From contig CAAFWD010000185.1 in NCBI GenBank assembly GCA_900766645.1, forward strand, positions 1 through 10,823: a stretch of 10,823 bases of DNA, in the 5' to 3' direction. Position 1 is the stretch's first letter. Every line of letters starts with the position of its first letter. The notes below the pieces were generated by a model that saw only the letters and a list, made by a program, of their open reading frames with translations, was not told where the DNA came from and ran no database searches. A program made the translations under genes and the position numbers. Below, piece by piece: positions 1 through 6,821 of this stretch. Origin of the DNA: an uncultured Cetobacterium sp. (GTDB lineage: Bacteria; Fusobacteriota; Fusobacteriia; Fusobacteriales; Fusobacteriaceae).

Positions 1-243
1 AAAAATTAAGAGAAAAAAATCATTAAATTTAATATTAAAAAACCAAAAATATATATTAAAAACTAAAATTTTTTTCAATTTTTTAAAAAAATAATAAAAA
101 AATATCAAAAATTAAGTTATAAAAATAACAAGTCAATTTTATAAAAGCCCTTGTATTATAAGGGTATAAGACATTTATATATTTGCTGTATTTTTAATAT
201 ATTATTTATATATTTGTTTTTTTAGAAAATAGAGAGCTATACT
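1..243. other. AT-rich intergenic region upstream of gltS
   Basis: No convincing gene is seen here. The first 120 bases are almost only A and T with long A runs. Within the region there is a short hairpin (CCCTT at 148-152, AAGGG at 160-164) and several TATA-like stretches between 165 and 215, so the gltS promoter probably lies in this segment but cannot be placed with certainty. On the - strand, TTGACT (132-137) and TAATTT (109-114) are 17 bases apart and could be a promoter for a gene beyond the left edge; this is weak evidence in such AT-rich DNA. Confidence 0.6.
183..211 (+). promoter_or_regulatory. possible promoter for gltS operon
   Basis: TTGCTG at 183-188 is followed after 17 bases by TTATAT at 206-211, which would put transcription start near 218 and give a leader of roughly 70 bases before the gltS start. 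Several other TATA-like hexamers lie nearby (for example TATAAG at 165-170), so this is only the best-spaced candidate. Confidence 0.3.
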
Positions 244-273
244 TTGAGTAACGAGATTAGAAAAATTTTCTTT

Positions 274-280
274 AGGAGGG
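274..280 (+). promoter_or_regulatory. ribosome-binding site fixing the gltS start
   Basis: AGGAGGG lies 5 bases before the ATG at 286. The reading frame stays open upstream to a TTG at 244, but no comparable Shine-Dalgarno sequence precedes that codon. The protein from 286 also has the usual length of the family, so 286 is chosen. Confidence 0.85.
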
Positions 281-285
281 TACAT

Positions 286-1485
286 ATGTTTGAGTACACA
301 TTTAACATGGCTGAAACTTTAGCAGTTGCAGTTATATTACTATTGATAGGTCGTTGGGTAAAAAAGAAGGTCTCTTTTTTTGAAAAGTATTTTATACCTG
401 CACCAGTAATAGGGGGTGTAATTTTTTCAATAGTTACTTTGATTGGAAGAAATACAAACACATTCGTATTTACTTTTGAAGGGGAATTAAAAAACCTTCT
501 GATGATAGCATTCTTTACAACAATAGGATTCTTAGCAAGTTTTAAACTTTTGAAAAAAGGTGGAGTACAGGTTTTAATATTTTTAGGAGTAGCATCGGGA
601 CTTGTTATTATTCAAAACTTTGTAGGAATTAATTTAGCTAAATTTTTCCATTTAAATCCATTATTAGGAATAGCAGCAGGATCTGTTCCATTAACAGGAG
701 GACATGGAACTTCAGGTGCATTTGGACCAGTTCTTGAGGCTGCGGGAGCAACAGGAGCTATGTCAGTAGCTATAGCATCAGCAACATTTGGACTAGTTGC
801 AGGATGTTTAATAGGTGGACCAGTTGGAAAAAGATTAATGATGAAATATAAATTAGTAGGGCATAAAGAAGAGGAGTTTATAGCTGAGGGAGACAAAACT
901 GGAGCAGAGGCAATAAAGGAAAGTATAACTGAGGAATCATTATTTAAAGCTATAGTTTTAATAGTAATTTCTATAGGAGTAGGAGGAATAGTAAATACTT
1001 TAGCTAAAAAAGTTGGAGTAGTTTTACCTGCATATATTGGACCGATGTTAGTTGCAGCTTTAGTAAGAAATGCAATAGATTCAAAAGGTGGAGAATTACC
1101 ACTTCATACAATAAGTGCAGTTGGAAATATAGCACTTCAATTATTCTTGGCAATGGCATTAATGTCAATGAGATTATGGGAACTTGCAGCACTAGCAGTG
1201 CCACTAGTAGTTATATTATTAGTTCAAACTATAGTAATGGCTTTATACGCATACTTTATAACTTTCAGAGTTATGGGAAAAGATTATGACGCAGCAGTAA
1301 TGGCAGCAGGACATTGTGGATTTGGAATGGGAGCAACACCAAATGCCATGGCAAATATGGAATCTTTCACAGCAGCTAATGGACCATCACCTACAGCATT
1401 CTTTGTTCTTCCATTAGTAGGAGCTCTGTTCATAGACTTTGTAAACGCATCTATAATTACGGTGTTTATGAATATATTCGGATAA
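286..1485 (+). CDS. gltS: sodium/glutamate symporter GltS
   Basis: This inner-membrane carrier takes up glutamate with sodium. The protein has 399 residues from the ATG at 286, close to the roughly 400 of E. coli GltS. Visible family marks are the PAPVIGG motif after the first membrane segment, the loop reading GSVPLTGGHGTSGAFGP (a near match to the GltS pore loop), a following ATFGLVAG helix, and the second-repeat glycine-rich loop HCGFGMGATPNAMA near the C-terminus. The two loops reflect the inverted-repeat architecture of the family. A MurI-like gene starts 24 bases downstream on the same strand, with no terminator between them, so the two are probably co-transcribed. In Fusobacteria glutamate is a major fermentation substrate, which fits the uptake role (family knowledge). 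The assignment is firm; sodium coupling is inferred from the family. Confidence 0.95.
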   Translation: MFEYTFNMAETLAVAVILLLIGRWVKKKVSFFEKYFIPAPVIGGVIFSIVTLIGRNTNTFVFTFEGELKNLLMIAFFTTIGFLASFKLLKKGGVQVLIFLGVASGLVIIQNFVGINLAKFFHLNPLLGIAAGSVPLTGGHGTSGAFGPVLEAAGATGAMSVAIASATFGLVAGCLIGGPVGKRLMMKYKLVGHKEEEFIAEGDKTGAEAIKESITEESLFKAIVLIVISIGVGGIVNTLAKKVGVVLPAYIGPMLVAALVRNAIDSKGGELPLHTISAVGNIALQLFLAMALMSMRLWELAALAVPLVVILLVQTIVMALYAYFITFRVMGKDYDAAVMAAGHCGFGMGATPNAMANMESFTAANGPSPTAFFVLPLVGALFIDFVNASIITVFMNIFG

Positions 1486-1509
1486 AACTATAAAAGGGGG
1501 ACCTACAGG

Positions 1510-1986
1510 ATGAAAATAGGAATATTTGATTCAGGAGTTGGTGGACTTGGCGTATTAAATGAGATAAAAAAGAAGATAGATTTTGCAGATATAATCTATT
1601 ATGGAGATAGTTCGCACTCCCCCTATACAAATAAAACAGATGATGAGATAAAAAATTATTGTTTAAAAATTGGAGAATTTTTAATTGATAATAGAGTTGA
1701 TATAATAGTTATAGCTTGTGAGCCAGCTACAAGAGCTGCTTTGATTAGCTTAAAGGAAAGGTTTACAAGTGTTCCAATAATAGGATTTTCTAATAAAGCT
1801 GAGGTGGCAAACCAAACTTTTATTGAACTTAAAAAAGCTATGTTGAAAAAAGGGCTAAAAAAAAATAAAAAACTTGGAAAAGTTGAATATTTTATAACAG
1901 GAGACATAGAAAGGTTTAAAGAGCTGGGAGAAGAAATTATTGGAGAAAAAATAGAAGATATATATCAAACAATAGGTAGTGATTAA
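1510..1986 (+). CDS. short MurI-like protein lacking the second racemase domain
   Basis: The N-terminus clearly belongs to the Asp/Glu racemase family: IGIFDSGVGGLGVL (residues 3-16), YYGDSSHSPYTNK (30-42) and VIACEPATRAAL (67-78), with the first catalytic cysteine kept as Cys70. The end, with FITGDIERFKELG (128-140), resembles the usual MurI C-terminus. Normal MurI has about 265 residues; this has 158. The missing part falls after residue ~100 and includes the GCTHYP segment with the second catalytic cysteine. Known MurI structures build domain A from the two termini and domain B from the middle, so this looks like domain A alone. Substrate-binding residues of the usual CNTA motif are also changed (Cys-Glu-Pro-Ala), and PYG is PYT. 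Racemase activity is therefore doubtful. The frame is intact, with AAGGGGG upstream (1494-1500), and it sits in an operon with gltS. A role in glutamate handling is only inferred. Confidence 0.8.
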   Translation: MKIGIFDSGVGGLGVLNEIKKKIDFADIIYYGDSSHSPYTNKTDDEIKNYCLKIGEFLIDNRVDIIVIACEPATRAALISLKERFTSVPIIGFSNKAEVANQTFIELKKAMLKKGLKKNKKLGKVEYFITGDIERFKELGEEIIGEKIEDIYQTIGSD

Positions 1987-1995
1987 TGTAAATAA

Positions 1996-2030
1996 AAAAG
2001 GCATCTATTCAAGATGCCTTTTATTTTTTT
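1996..2030. terminator. bidirectional rho-independent terminator
   Basis: An 11-base-pair stem (AAAAGGCATCT at 1996-2006 pairing with AGATGCCTTTT at 2012-2022) with a 5-base loop is followed by a T-rich run on the + strand and preceded by an A run that serves as the T tract on the - strand. It sits between the converging ends of the gltS unit and the mipA unit, and can stop transcription from both sides. Confidence 0.9.
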
Positions 2031-2034
2031 TTAA

Positions 2035-2781
2035 TTAAAAATAGAATTTAGCTCCTGCTCCTAATAGGAATAGTACTTCATCTTCAACTATTGGAGAATC
2101 AGAGATCTCATCAGAGAATTTTTCTGCTCCTAAGAATCCTACAAGAGATAGGTTATGGCTAACACTATACTCAGCAGTTAAATTTACTCGATAAGAGTAA
2201 GCAGCATCTGCTTCATAAGAATCTTTAATTTTATAGTTTCCAGCTCTTTTAGCTTCCTCTGAAGTTACTCCGAAATAATAATCTGAGAAATCAGAAGAGT
2301 ATCCTTTAATATGAATTGATGGGACAAGAACAAGCTTGCTATTTACATGGTATGGTCTAAAAGCACTTAATTTAACTTGTGCTCCTTCCTCTCCAGCTTG
2401 AGCAGTGAATCCCGTTCTAATACCATAAATTCCAGTATCAGCATCTAATCTAATACCAAACATTGCTTGGAAATCTCTATCATCAATAGCATTGTATCCA
2501 TTACCTAAATCGTTACCTTTAACAGCGAATCCTCCCAATGGATCAAGGTATAGTGACGCAGCAAAAGCATCATCTTGATAGAAAGTGTATCCAAGAGCTA
2601 TTCCTTTAACATAAAAATTTCCATAGTTTATATCAAGTAAAGGAATAGGGTAAGCCTCGTTCTCGGCTCCTTTGTAAATACTATCTGAATAACCTAATGC
2701 AGCTCCAACTCCAACTTTATTCGAAGCAGCAGCAGTAAGTGAAAGTGCTAATGTTGACAATCCAATTAGTAATTTCTTCAT
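2035..2781 (-). CDS. MipA/OmpV-family outer-membrane protein
   Basis: The 248-residue protein begins with a Sec signal peptide (KK then a hydrophobic stretch, likely cleavage after Ala19 in TAAA-S). The rest is rich in alternating beta-strand pattern and ends AGAKFYF, the terminal-Phe signal for outer-membrane barrel assembly. Family marks of MipA/OmpV are visible: a 'Y-x-G ... YPIPLLDINYGNFYV' start of the barrel, a central YYFGVTSEEA segment and the closing glycine-rich strand. Family members are structural barrels proposed as scaffolds for murein enzymes or as small porins; the substrate here is unknown. A strong GGGGAGGA sits 4 bases before the start. It lies 28 bases after a small exported-protein gene and probably shares its transcript. 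Confidence 0.85.
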   Translation of the reverse strand: MKKLLIGLSTLALSLTAAASNKVGVGAALGYSDSIYKGAENEAYPIPLLDINYGNFYVKGIALGYTFYQDDAFAASLYLDPLGGFAVKGNDLGNGYNAIDDRDFQAMFGIRLDADTGIYGIRTGFTAQAGEEGAQVKLSAFRPYHVNSKLVLVPSIHIKGYSSDFSDYYFGVTSEEAKRAGNYKIKDSYEADAAYSYRVNLTAEYSVSHNLSLVGFLGAEKFSDEISDSPIVEDEVLFLLGAGAKFYF

Positions 2782-2809
2782 AAAATCCTCCCCAATTTAA
2801 ATATAAGTT

Positions 2810-3163
2810 TTATTTTCTTACGTTGTCTAACTCTCTTTCTGAAACAAACATATTATTATGTTTTGATTTTATATATAATCCATCTCTAACTCTATCTAAA
2901 GTTACAAAAACTTTTCTATCAACATCTAAAACAATTCCATTTTTTTCAATGTCAGCTACTGTAGTTATTTTTCCATATCTTGTCATAGCTTTAAGAATAT
3001 CTACTTTTTTAACTCTAAAAGTTAAATTTGGAATTCTAGATTCGAATTTTATAGTTTTACCTCTTTCATAGGCTCTTATTTTTGTTATTTTTCCATTAAC
3101 TGTACCAGCAAGAGCTGAAACACTCATAGTCATAGCTAGTAAAAATATACTTAGTTTTTTCAT
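2810..3163 (-). CDS. small exported protein of unknown function
   Basis: I do not recognise this 117-residue protein. It has a clear signal peptide (MKK, hydrophobic core, likely cleavage after ALA at residues 17-19), then about 98 mature residues rich in Lys, Arg, Val and Ile with a predicted beta-strand character and a basic C-terminus (ERELDNVRK). There are no cysteines, no lipobox and no terminal aromatic residue, so it is more likely soluble periplasmic than a lipoprotein or barrel. AGGAGGAACA precedes the ATG with good spacing. It is the first gene of the unit that ends with the MipA/OmpV protein, 28 bases downstream, so a role at the cell envelope is a fair guess, no more. Confidence 0.75.
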   Translation of the reverse strand: MKKLSIFLLAMTMSVSALAGTVNGKITKIRAYERGKTIKFESRIPNLTFRVKKVDILKAMTRYGKITTVADIEKNGIVLDVDRKVFVTLDRVRDGLYIKSKHNNMFVSERELDNVRK

Positions 3164-3192
3164 TTGTTCCTCCTAATTGTATCTGTCCTAGA

Positions 3193-3198
3193 ATTATA
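3193..3198 (-). promoter_or_regulatory. candidate -10 box for the small protein-mipA unit
   Basis: On the - strand a perfect TATAAT lies about 30 bases upstream of the start codon at 3163, with TGTA directly before it (near an extended -10). The region where a -35 box would be (about 3216-3221) reads TAGATA and is poor. No terminator separates this site from the regulator gene that ends at 3243, so read-through from that gene is also possible. Confidence 0.45.
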
Positions 3199-3242
3199 TA
3201 CAAATTATGTGAAAATATCTATTTGAAATTAAATGCAAATTT

Positions 3243-4655
3243 TTATGCAAAAAATTTCTCCACAAGAACATTTAAATTCTTATTGAAAATATCTTCAATA
3301 TTTATCTGTATTATAGGGGTATCTAAATTAGGAATTTCAACTTTATCCATTGTTAAAATATAATCACTTTTATTTAATATATCTATATTTTCATCAATTT
3401 CATATGAACCTATAAGTTTAACAATTTTTATAGAGTTAGATTCTTTTAAATAATTTACAAGAGAGTTCCCTAAAATTTGTCCAAAGGAGTTATCAATGAT
3501 AGTAATTTTTTTTAAATTAGAAACTGTAGTGTTATCTAAATAATTTCTAAATAAAATAGCTAAATATAAGATATCTTCTAAATGAAATTTGGGAACGATC
3601 TCCCTAATAATATCCTTAATTTGAAGAAATAATTCTTCACCCCCACTATTAAGGTTAAACACTTTATTTTTTTCAAAAATATCAAATTTAACTTTGTATT
3701 TTCCAATTCTTATAATGTTTGAAATTTGCATTAGAAGATAGAAATCTTTAGAAATATCAATAGTTAAAACTTCTTCTATATTTTTTACAAAAGTTTTTGT
3801 ATCAGTATCAAGTTTATTGTAAATACTTGCATCTAAAAAAAACAAATTATTAATAATAAGATCTAAGTCGCAAATAGAAAGGTCTTTTAAACCATTATTC
3901 CTTAAAAAAGTTAGAGTCATTTCATAATAAAGATGATTTTCTAAAGTACTAGAAGTTTTGTAATCTTTATTAATAGGAAAATGATTATTTCTAATTTTTC
4001 CTACTAAAATAATAGATATCATCTTATAGAAATCTTCAGGAGTTAAACTTAATGGAATTTTATTTATAATTTTTGAAAATAAACCTTTAGCTTCTAGAAT
4101 ATTTTTTTCAGGAATAAAATTGTCAATAAGATTTATAAATAAAATATGAGTTTTATCTTTATTAATAAGATATTTTGCAAGATAAAGATAAAAATTTTTT
4201 CTTATATTTTCCTCTTTTCCTATTAAAAAAACACCTTTTCCAGGATAACTTTCAATGGATAAAGATTTCTTTTCTAAACTATTTTTTACATCAATTAAAT
4301 CATAGTTTAAAGTTCTTCTAGTAATATTTAAAATTTCAATATTTTCATTTAGATTTATTTGGTTTTTAAAAAAAAGCTGTAGCAACAGATAATCTTTTCT
4401 TTCTTGAACAGACAAAGGAGCAAACTTAAGAAGATCTCTTATTACTTCAATATCGTTAGGTTCAATAAAAAAATAATCCTTATCTTTTTGAATCCCTTTT
4501 ATTTCAAATTTTTTTAAGAATTCATTTATGATATTTATATTTTGATCAATAGATCTCTTTTTTATTTGTAATTTTTCTTCTAAATCTTGGTAGTTAAATT
4601 TATTTTGATGAAAAAATAAATTTAAAATATTTAATGATTTTTTATTTAATGCCAT
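3243..4655 (-). CDS. Mga/BglG-type transcriptional regulator with degenerate PTS domains
   Basis: The 470-residue protein has the layout of PRD regulators. A first winged helix-turn-helix is at residues ~5-62. A second, Mga-like one is at ~84-150, with the typical TRRTLNYDLIDVKNSL recognition helix and GKGVFLIGKEENIR wing. Two PRD-like helical regions follow at ~165-275 and ~285-375, then an EIIB-like alpha/beta domain at ~382-440 (KKITIIDNSFGQILGNSL). In active PRD regulators phosphate from the PTS lands on conserved histidines and on an EIIB cysteine. Here the expected positions read Gln or Leu (LLMQIS, AILFRN), and the EIIB loop has no cysteine. No EIIA domain follows. It is probably a DNA-binding regulator without classic PTS control. 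It is divergent from the deoxysugar operon and upstream of the mipA unit; its target is unknown. A GGAGG (4661-4665) fits the start at 4655. Confidence 0.75.
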   Translation of the reverse strand: MALNKKSLNILNLFFHQNKFNYQDLEEKLQIKKRSIDQNINIINEFLKKFEIKGIQKDKDYFFIEPNDIEVIRDLLKFAPLSVQERKDYLLLQLFFKNQINLNENIEILNITRRTLNYDLIDVKNSLEKKSLSIESYPGKGVFLIGKEENIRKNFYLYLAKYLINKDKTHILFINLIDNFIPEKNILEAKGLFSKIINKIPLSLTPEDFYKMISIILVGKIRNNHFPINKDYKTSSTLENHLYYEMTLTFLRNNGLKDLSICDLDLIINNLFFLDASIYNKLDTDTKTFVKNIEEVLTIDISKDFYLLMQISNIIRIGKYKVKFDIFEKNKVFNLNSGGEELFLQIKDIIREIVPKFHLEDILYLAILFRNYLDNTTVSNLKKITIIDNSFGQILGNSLVNYLKESNSIKIVKLIGSYEIDENIDILNKSDYILTMDKVEIPNLDTPIIQINIEDIFNKNLNVLVEKFFA

Positions 4656-4673
4656 ATTTGCCTCCTTATAATA

Positions 4674-4702
4674 ATTTTACACTTTTTTAAAGGTAAATAC
4701 AA
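4674..4702 (-). promoter_or_regulatory. possible promoter for the Mga/BglG-type regulator
   Basis: On the - strand TTGTAT (4697-4702) and TAAAAT (4674-4679) are 17 bases apart. The start of transcription would fall near 4667, only a few bases before the GGAGG at 4661-4665, leaving a very short leader. That makes the site plausible but uncertain. Confidence 0.3.
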
Positions 4703-4734
4703 TAATAATGAGGATTAGAAATAGTGAAAAAAAG

Positions 4735-4763
4735 TTGATTTTTTTGAGGTTGTGGAGTATATA
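4735..4763 (+). promoter_or_regulatory. candidate promoter P1 of the deoxysugar salvage operon
   Basis: TTGATT at 4735-4740 and TATATA at 4758-4763 are separated by exactly 17 bases. Transcription would start near 4770, upstream of the repeated TGTTGAAAA elements, so a repressor bound there could block elongation. A second candidate lies 48 bases downstream. Confidence 0.45.
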
Positions 4764-4782
4764 AGATTATTAATGAGTGAAT

Positions 4783-4811
4783 TTGTTGAAAAGTGTTGAA
4801 AAAAATATAAA
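4783..4811 (+). promoter_or_regulatory. candidate promoter P2 overlapping the operator repeats
   Basis: TTGTTG at 4783-4788 and TATAAA at 4806-4811 are also 17 bases apart. The start site would be near 4818. The first TGTTGAAAA copy covers its -35 box, the second lies in the spacer and the inverted third covers the start site, the arrangement expected for a repressor-controlled promoter. It is not possible from sequence alone to say whether P1, P2 or both are used. Confidence 0.45.
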
Positions 4812-4828
4812 AACCACATTTTTCAACA
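4784..4828. repeat. probable operator: two direct and one inverted TGTTGAAAA copies
   Basis: TGTTGAAAA occurs at 4784-4792 and again at 4794-4803 (as TGTTGAAAAA), exactly 10 bases or one helical turn apart. The reverse complement TTTTTCAACA is at 4819-4828. Copies 2 and 3 form a perfect 10-base inverted repeat around a 15-base centre. The cluster lies 22 bases before the DeoR-family gene, where autoregulated DeoR repressors usually bind. There is no T run, so it is not a terminator. Confidence 0.55.
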
Positions 4829-4849
4829 AAAATGGGGGGAAGATAAATA

Positions 4850-5614
4850 ATGCTAGTGAGTCAAAGAATAAAAGAGATAGAAAAAATATTAAATGAACGT
4901 GGAAGTGTTGTAATAGCTGCTTTAAGCAAACAATTTAATGTTTCAGAGGAAACAATTAGAAGAGACTTAGATAAGTTAGAAAAAAATAATATTTTAAAAA
5001 GGGTTAGGGGGGGAGCATTTTTACAATCTGAATCAGATAAACAAGTTCCTTTAGAGATTAGAGAGCAGATATATTTGACAGAAAAACATATGATTGCAGA
5101 AAAATGCATAGATTTTATAGAGGATGGAGATACTGTAATGATAGATAGTAGTACAACTGCGGTTTGTGTTGCTCAAGAGATAGAAAAAAATGGAAAGAAA
5201 GTAACTGTGATAACTAATTCTATAAAAGTTGTAGAAGTTTTCCAAGAATCAAAATGGGTAAAAGTTATCTGTATAGGAGGAGGCCTTAGAAAAAGAACTA
5301 GATCTTTTATAGGAAATCAAGCTTTATCACAACTTGAAAATTTACGTGCAAACAAATCTATTGTTAGTTGTACTGCAATAAATAAAAAATTTGGAGTGAC
5401 AGATGATAGTGAAAGGGAAGCTGAAATAAGAAAAATGATGATAAAAAATTCAGAAACAATAATTTTAGTTGCTGATAGAACAAAATTTAATGAGTTAGAA
5501 TCTCATCTTATTTGTGAGTTAAAAGATATAAATATTGTTGTAACAGATGAAAAATTATCTGATGATTGGGAAGATATCTTTGATGAATTAAAAGTGAAAA
5601 TAAGATATGCATAA
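4850..5614 (+). CDS. DeoR-family transcriptional repressor of the salvage operon
   Basis: This 254-residue protein is a standard-length DeoR/GlpR-type regulator. The N-terminal winged helix-turn-helix covers residues ~5-58, with the signature VSEETIRRDLDKLEKNNILKR and the RGGA that closes the wing. The C-terminal sensor domain has the sugar-phosphate-binding pattern of the family: DSSTTA (99-104), ITNS (121-124), GGGLR...FIG (143-155) and ADRTKF (208-213). Such regulators usually repress their own operon and are released by a phosphorylated sugar. It is the first gene of the operon, 26 bases before the alcohol dehydrogenase, so the inducer is probably a phosphorylated deoxyribose or methylthioribose intermediate, or DHAP (inference). 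The start follows an unusual all-G ribosome site (GGGGGGAAG, 4834-4842). Confidence 0.9.
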   Translation: MLVSQRIKEIEKILNERGSVVIAALSKQFNVSEETIRRDLDKLEKNNILKRVRGGAFLQSESDKQVPLEIREQIYLTEKHMIAEKCIDFIEDGDTVMIDSSTTAVCVAQEIEKNGKKVTVITNSIKVVEVFQESKWVKVICIGGGLRKRTRSFIGNQALSQLENLRANKSIVSCTAINKKFGVTDDSEREAEIRKMMIKNSETIILVADRTKFNELESHLICELKDINIVVTDEKLSDDWEDIFDELKVKIRYA

Positions 5615-5640
5615 TAAAAAATAGAACAGGAGGAAGTAAC

Positions 5641-6810
5641 GTGGAAAATTTTAGTTTTAAAAATAGTACTAGAATTATATTTGGTAAAAACTCAATTGAG
5701 GAAGTTGGTATCAATATAAAAAAATATAGTAAAAGAATTTTATTACATTATGAATCAGATGGAGAATTAATAAAAAAACTTGGGTTATATGACAAAGTTA
5801 TAAACTCGTTAAAAGAAAATAAAATAGATTTTTTAGAGTTGGGGGGAGTCGTTCCAAATCCAAGAGTCTCTCTTGTGAGAAAAGGGATAGAGATTTGTAA
5901 AAATGAAGGAATTGATTTTATCTTAGCTATTGGTGGTGGAAGTGTTATAGACTCTGCTAAGGCAATAGCTTTAGGGGGAAGTTATGAGGGAGATGTTTGG
6001 GATTTTTTTATAGGGAAAGCTGAACCAACTTCATCTTTAAATGTGGGAGTTATTTTAACAATTCCTGGGGCTGGATCAGAAATGTCTGAAAGCACAATAA
6101 TAAGTGATGATGAAAAAGAGAGGAAGTGTGTATGTGATAGTGAGGAAAATTTTCCAGCATTTTCAATTTTAGATCCTCAAGTATGTTATACAATTCCAAA
6201 ATACTTAATGGCGTGTGGAGTTGCAGATATTATGTCTCATTTAATGGAGAGATATTTTAGTCAGAGTAAAGATACCCAGTTAAATAATAATCTGTTAGAA
6301 GGGACAATGAGAACAGTCATTGATTTTGGCCCAAAAATTCTTGAAAATCCTAAAGACTACAATAACTGTGCTCAGATTATGTGGTCATCTACAATTGCAC
6401 ACAATGGAATGATAGCAGCAGGGAAAATAGCTGATTGGTCTTCTCATAGAATAGAGCATGAAATAAGTGCAATCTATGATCTTACTCACGGTGCAGGAAT
6501 GGCAGTTATATTTCCAGCTTGGATGAAATATGTAGTTGATGAAAATATAGAGTTATTTTCTAGATTTGCAGTAAATGTATTTGGAATAAAAAAAGAAGAT
6601 AGTAATAAAAATTTAGCTTTATTAGGAATTGAGGAGTTAGAAAGATATTTTAGAGGATTGGGATTGAAAACAAATTTAAAAGATTTAGGAATAGACGAGA
6701 AAAACTTTGAAGTGATGGCAGAAAAAGCATTATGTGGAAGTGAGACTTTAGGAAGATTTAAAAAACTTAATAAACAAGATATTGTAAATATACTTAATAA
6801 TTCTTTATAA
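5641..6810 (+). CDS. iron-dependent alcohol dehydrogenase (YqhD/BdhA type)
   Basis: A 389-residue group III alcohol dehydrogenase that would reduce an aldehyde with NAD(P)H. The cofactor-binding GGGSVIDSAKAIA is at residues 98-110. The metal ligands of the E. coli YqhD pattern are all present with an offset of two: Asp196 and His200 (ADIMSH), His269 (SSHRIEH) and His283 (LTHGAG). Length matches YqhD (387). The gene starts with GTG; AGGAGGA at 5628-5634 supports this start. It sits between the DeoR-type regulator and the aldolase gene, whose aldehyde product it probably removes: acetaldehyde from 5-deoxyribulose-1-phosphate, or 2-methylthioacetaldehyde from the methylthio compound. The fold and chemistry are firm; the substrate is inferred from the operon. 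Which of NADH or NADPH it uses cannot be told safely. Confidence 0.9.
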   Translation: MENFSFKNSTRIIFGKNSIEEVGINIKKYSKRILLHYESDGELIKKLGLYDKVINSLKENKIDFLELGGVVPNPRVSLVRKGIEICKNEGIDFILAIGGGSVIDSAKAIALGGSYEGDVWDFFIGKAEPTSSLNVGVILTIPGAGSEMSESTIISDDEKERKCVCDSEENFPAFSILDPQVCYTIPKYLMACGVADIMSHLMERYFSQSKDTQLNNNLLEGTMRTVIDFGPKILENPKDYNNCAQIMWSSTIAHNGMIAAGKIADWSSHRIEHEISAIYDLTHGAGMAVIFPAWMKYVVDENIELFSRFAVNVFGIKKEDSNKNLALLGIEELERYFRGLGLKTNLKDLGIDEKNFEVMAEKALCGSETLGRFKKLNKQDIVNILNNSL

Positions 6811-6821
6811 GGAGTGGATAG

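Noticed and set aside
32..69. Imperfect direct repeat (ATATTAAAAA...AAAAT, two copies)
   Set aside because: In a stretch that is almost wholly A and T such similarity is expected by chance.
244..285. N-terminal extension of GltS from a TTG codon at 244
   Set aside because: No proper ribosome site precedes it, while AGGAGGG stands 5 bases before the ATG at 286 and that start gives the normal family length.
1510..1986. Frameshifted or decayed murI pseudogene
   Set aside because: The reading frame is continuous, resumes the MurI C-terminal pattern after the missing domain, and is followed by a clean terminator. I could not find the missing middle region in another frame. A recent in-frame deletion cannot be excluded.
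2823..3071. 82-codon open frame on the + strand opposite the small exported-protein gene
   Set aside because: It has no ribosome site or recognisable features and lies entirely inside a gene with a clear signal peptide and Shine-Dalgarno on the other strand.
3221..3240. ATTTG...CAAAT inverted repeat just after the regulator gene as its terminator
   Set aside because: Only a 5-base AT-rich stem with a 10-base loop and no clear T tract, so it is too weak to call.
4794..4828. Inverted repeat TGTTGAAAAA/TTTTTCAACA as a terminator or riboswitch
   Set aside because: The arms are A/T-dominated, the loop is 15 bases and no T run follows; the extra phased direct copy fits an operator better. No known riboswitch pattern was seen.
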